NCBI GenBank assembly: GCA_027624075.1
Contig: JAQBUH010000006.1
Span: 43,325-107,324, forward strand
Direction: 5' to 3'
Origin: Chloroflexota bacterium
Lineage (GTDB): Bacteria; Chloroflexota; Dehalococcoidia; Lucifugimonadales; Lucifugimonadaceae
Length of the DNA: 64,000 nucleotides
The notes beneath the pieces were generated by a model, which saw only the letters and a program-made list of their open reading frames with translations, was not told the origin of the DNA and searched no databases. Positions within the stretch are counted from its first letter, which is position 1; the number at the start of each line of letters is the position of its first letter. The position numbers were made by a program, and so were the translations under genes. This document shows positions 62,706-64,000 of the stretch, in pieces.

Positions 62706-63650
62706 CTACTCCTCGAGCCTCTTCAGGTACTGGCCCAGCCAGTCGTAGTCGACGAGGTCTACGTAGGCGTCCATCAGCGCCTTTGTGATCGGCCCATGGG
62801 CTGATCCGTCTCCGACCTTGTTGCCCTGCACGCTCCGCACCCCGCAGATGCACAGCGACGTCGAGGTCAGGAACACCTCGTCTGCGGTTGCGGCGTCGAA
62901 CATGTCCAGGTCCTTCTCGACCACAGGCACGTCTATCTTCGCCGCCAGCTCAACCGCGGTCTCACGGCTGATGCCGCCGAGCACGTACTGCTGCTGCGGC
63001 GTGTAGAGGACGCCGTCTTTGATGGTGAATATGTTCGAGCCGATGCCCTCCGAGAGGAAGCCGCGGGTGTCGAGGAGGATCGCCCACGCCTCAGGGTCGC
63101 GCGCCTTGGCCTCCATGTCGGCCATGATGAGGTTCAGGTAGTTGTGGGACTTGGCGCGCGGGCTCAGGGACTCCGGCGGAGTGCGCCTGACGGAGGGTAT
63201 CCATACATCTATACCGTCCCTATATAGACGCGCCCTTGGCTTGAGCGGCAGGGGAGCGCATTCGATGATGACAGTGGGGCCGCCGGCGGTCTCCCACATG
63301 TCTCCTCCGACCAGGTCGACGCCCCTTGAAACGCGCTGGCCGACCCAGAAATCGTCGTCCGGGCCCAGCAGGGGAAGATTAGCCTCAAGCACCGCCTCGG
63401 TGTGCTCGATCATCTCTCGCGGGGTCATGCCGGGGTCGATCTGGACGTACTTGAGGGAGTTGTAAAAACGGCTGATGTGCTCTTCAAGTTTGAAAATCCT
63501 GTGGCCAAACGTACGTGTCATGTCGAACACGGCATCGCCATACTTGAAACCCCTGTCCCTGAACGGAATCCTGACCTCACTTTCCGGAACAATGGCGCCA
63601 TTAAAGTAGGCGACGCGCTCGGCGGGCCTTCGGCCTTTTTGGGTTGTCAT
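62706..63650 (-). CDS. Class IV (branched-chain-type) aminotransferase
   Basis: This PLP enzyme has 314 residues. The start region AYFNGAIVPESEVRIPFRDRGFKYGDAVFD and the Arg-rich helix (LEEHISRFYNSLK) are those of BCAT and D-amino-acid aminotransferases. The PLP lysine lies in PRAKSHNYLNLIMA. LLDTRGFLSEGIGSNIF carries the phosphate-binding Glu and Gly-Ser, and TSTSLCICGV follows. It is probably ilvE-like, but the D-amino acid or aminodeoxychorismate types share these motifs. Confidence 0.92.
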   Translation of the reverse strand: MTTQKGRRPAERVAYFNGAIVPESEVRIPFRDRGFKYGDAVFDMTRTFGHRIFKLEEHISRFYNSLKYVQIDPGMTPREMIEHTEAVLEANLPLLGPDDDFWVGQRVSRGVDLVGGDMWETAGGPTVIIECAPLPLKPRARLYRDGIDVWIPSVRRTPPESLSPRAKSHNYLNLIMADMEAKARDPEAWAILLDTRGFLSEGIGSNIFTIKDGVLYTPQQQYVLGGISRETAVELAAKIDVPVVEKDLDMFDAATADEVFLTSTSLCICGVRSVQGNKVGDGSAHGPITKALMDAYVDLVDYDWLGQYLKRLEE

Positions 63651-63886
63651 ATCGAGTCCTTTGCTTGAGGGCGCTCGGGCAGGGGGTCGTGGGCACGGGC
63701 CCGGTGTTGGCTGTCACTGTTGACCAGGCGGTTGTGGGGAATCTTACCGCCTGTGGAGTGCGCCCGTGTACAGGCCGACTCGCGCCCATGAGCCGGCGGA
63801 AGGATTAAGGGACGGATGTGGGAGCGTGTGCGGGGTAGGGCCATCTGGCGGTAGGTGGGAGTCGTCGGAAGTCAGATATATACATG

Positions 63887-63914
63887 CGGACCTGTATATG
63901 TATGTACAGGTCCG
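63887..63914. promoter_or_regulatory. Ten-base-arm palindrome upstream of the aminotransferase
   Basis: CGGACCTGTA (63887-63896) is the exact inverse of TACAGGTCCG (63905-63914), with spacer TATGTATG. TATACAT just to the left also mirrors ATGTATA overlapping the spacer. No gene is recognised in the final 350 bases, so the site probably controls the aminotransferase or a gene beyond the window. Confidence 0.55.
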
Positions 63915-64000
63915 AAATCGAGGGTAGTGGATGTGTCGTTGGTCTACGATTCTGTCAGTAGCTAACTGTCCAGCGAAAATGTCAGTCCATGAGAGGATTG

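Overview
The window is high-GC bacterial chromosome with short intergenic gaps and many GTG and TTG starts. It opens inside rpoB and continues through rpoC. The overall gene style suggests an uncultivated Chloroflexota bacterium, perhaps Dehalococcoidia or SAR202-like: acidic tails on RpoB and RpoC, a VLRF1-type release factor described from Actinobacteria and Chloroflexota, split gcvPA/gcvPB, and many Ldh2, RidA, SDR and TIM-barrel catabolic genes. That placement is inference; no 16S rRNA gene is present.

Layout. 1-7.9 kb: rpoB (5' end outside the window), rpoC and a terminator. 8.0-9.2 kb: a small ArsR operon (ABM-like monooxygenase, ArsR, AHSA1/SRPBCC) behind a double palindrome. 9.2-14 kb: tRNA-Val(GAC), thrS, citrate synthase, MidA-type methyltransferase. 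14-15.2 kb: a triple RidA protein. 15.3-19.7 kb: the glycine cleavage genes gcvT-gcvH-gcvPA-gcvPB. 19.8-22.7 kb: a disturbed but interesting stretch with an Erm-type rRNA methyltransferase broken by an in-frame TAG, an amidohydrolase, a peroxiredoxin whose peroxidatic residue is an in-frame TGA (very probably selenocysteine), and a GrpB gene broken by another TAG. 22.9-25.1 kb: a Fic protein and an aldo/keto reductase. 26-28.3 kb: two overlapping radical SAM/SPASM genes resembling the siroheme-to-heme or heme d1 enzymes. 28.8-34.1 kb: a small orphan protein, acyl-CoA dehydrogenase, GNAT, Ldh2-type dehydrogenase and msrA, separated by dispersed hairpin repeats. 34.3-39.4 kb: an ABC-2 exporter pair facing a two-component system, whose kinase abuts the severed end of a second kinase on the other strand. 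39.4-47 kb: a TPP enzyme, zinc alcohol dehydrogenase, transketolase, and a GlpA-like FAD enzyme followed by a partner gene cut off by repeats. 47.4-54.1 kb: sugar-acid catabolism (KDPG-type aldolase, PfkB kinase, SDR), then an opposed operon of TIM-barrel isomerases, an SDR and a HAD phosphatase. 54.2-63.7 kb: SRPBCC, methyltransferase, MgtE, DUF1232, GNAT plus VLRF1, diguanylate cyclase, a cytosolic kinase/regulator pair, a beta-rich hypothetical protein and a class IV aminotransferase.

The genes fit a heterotroph that feeds sugar acids, hydroxy acids and glycine into central metabolism (transketolase, citrate synthase, glycine cleavage), protects itself with MsrA and a selenoperoxiredoxin, and probably makes haem-type tetrapyrroles through a siroheme-derived route. 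The strongest unusual observations are the Sec-peroxiredoxin, the loss of three of four zinc cysteines at the second zinc site of RpoC, and several gene-decay junctions associated with or near hairpin repeats.
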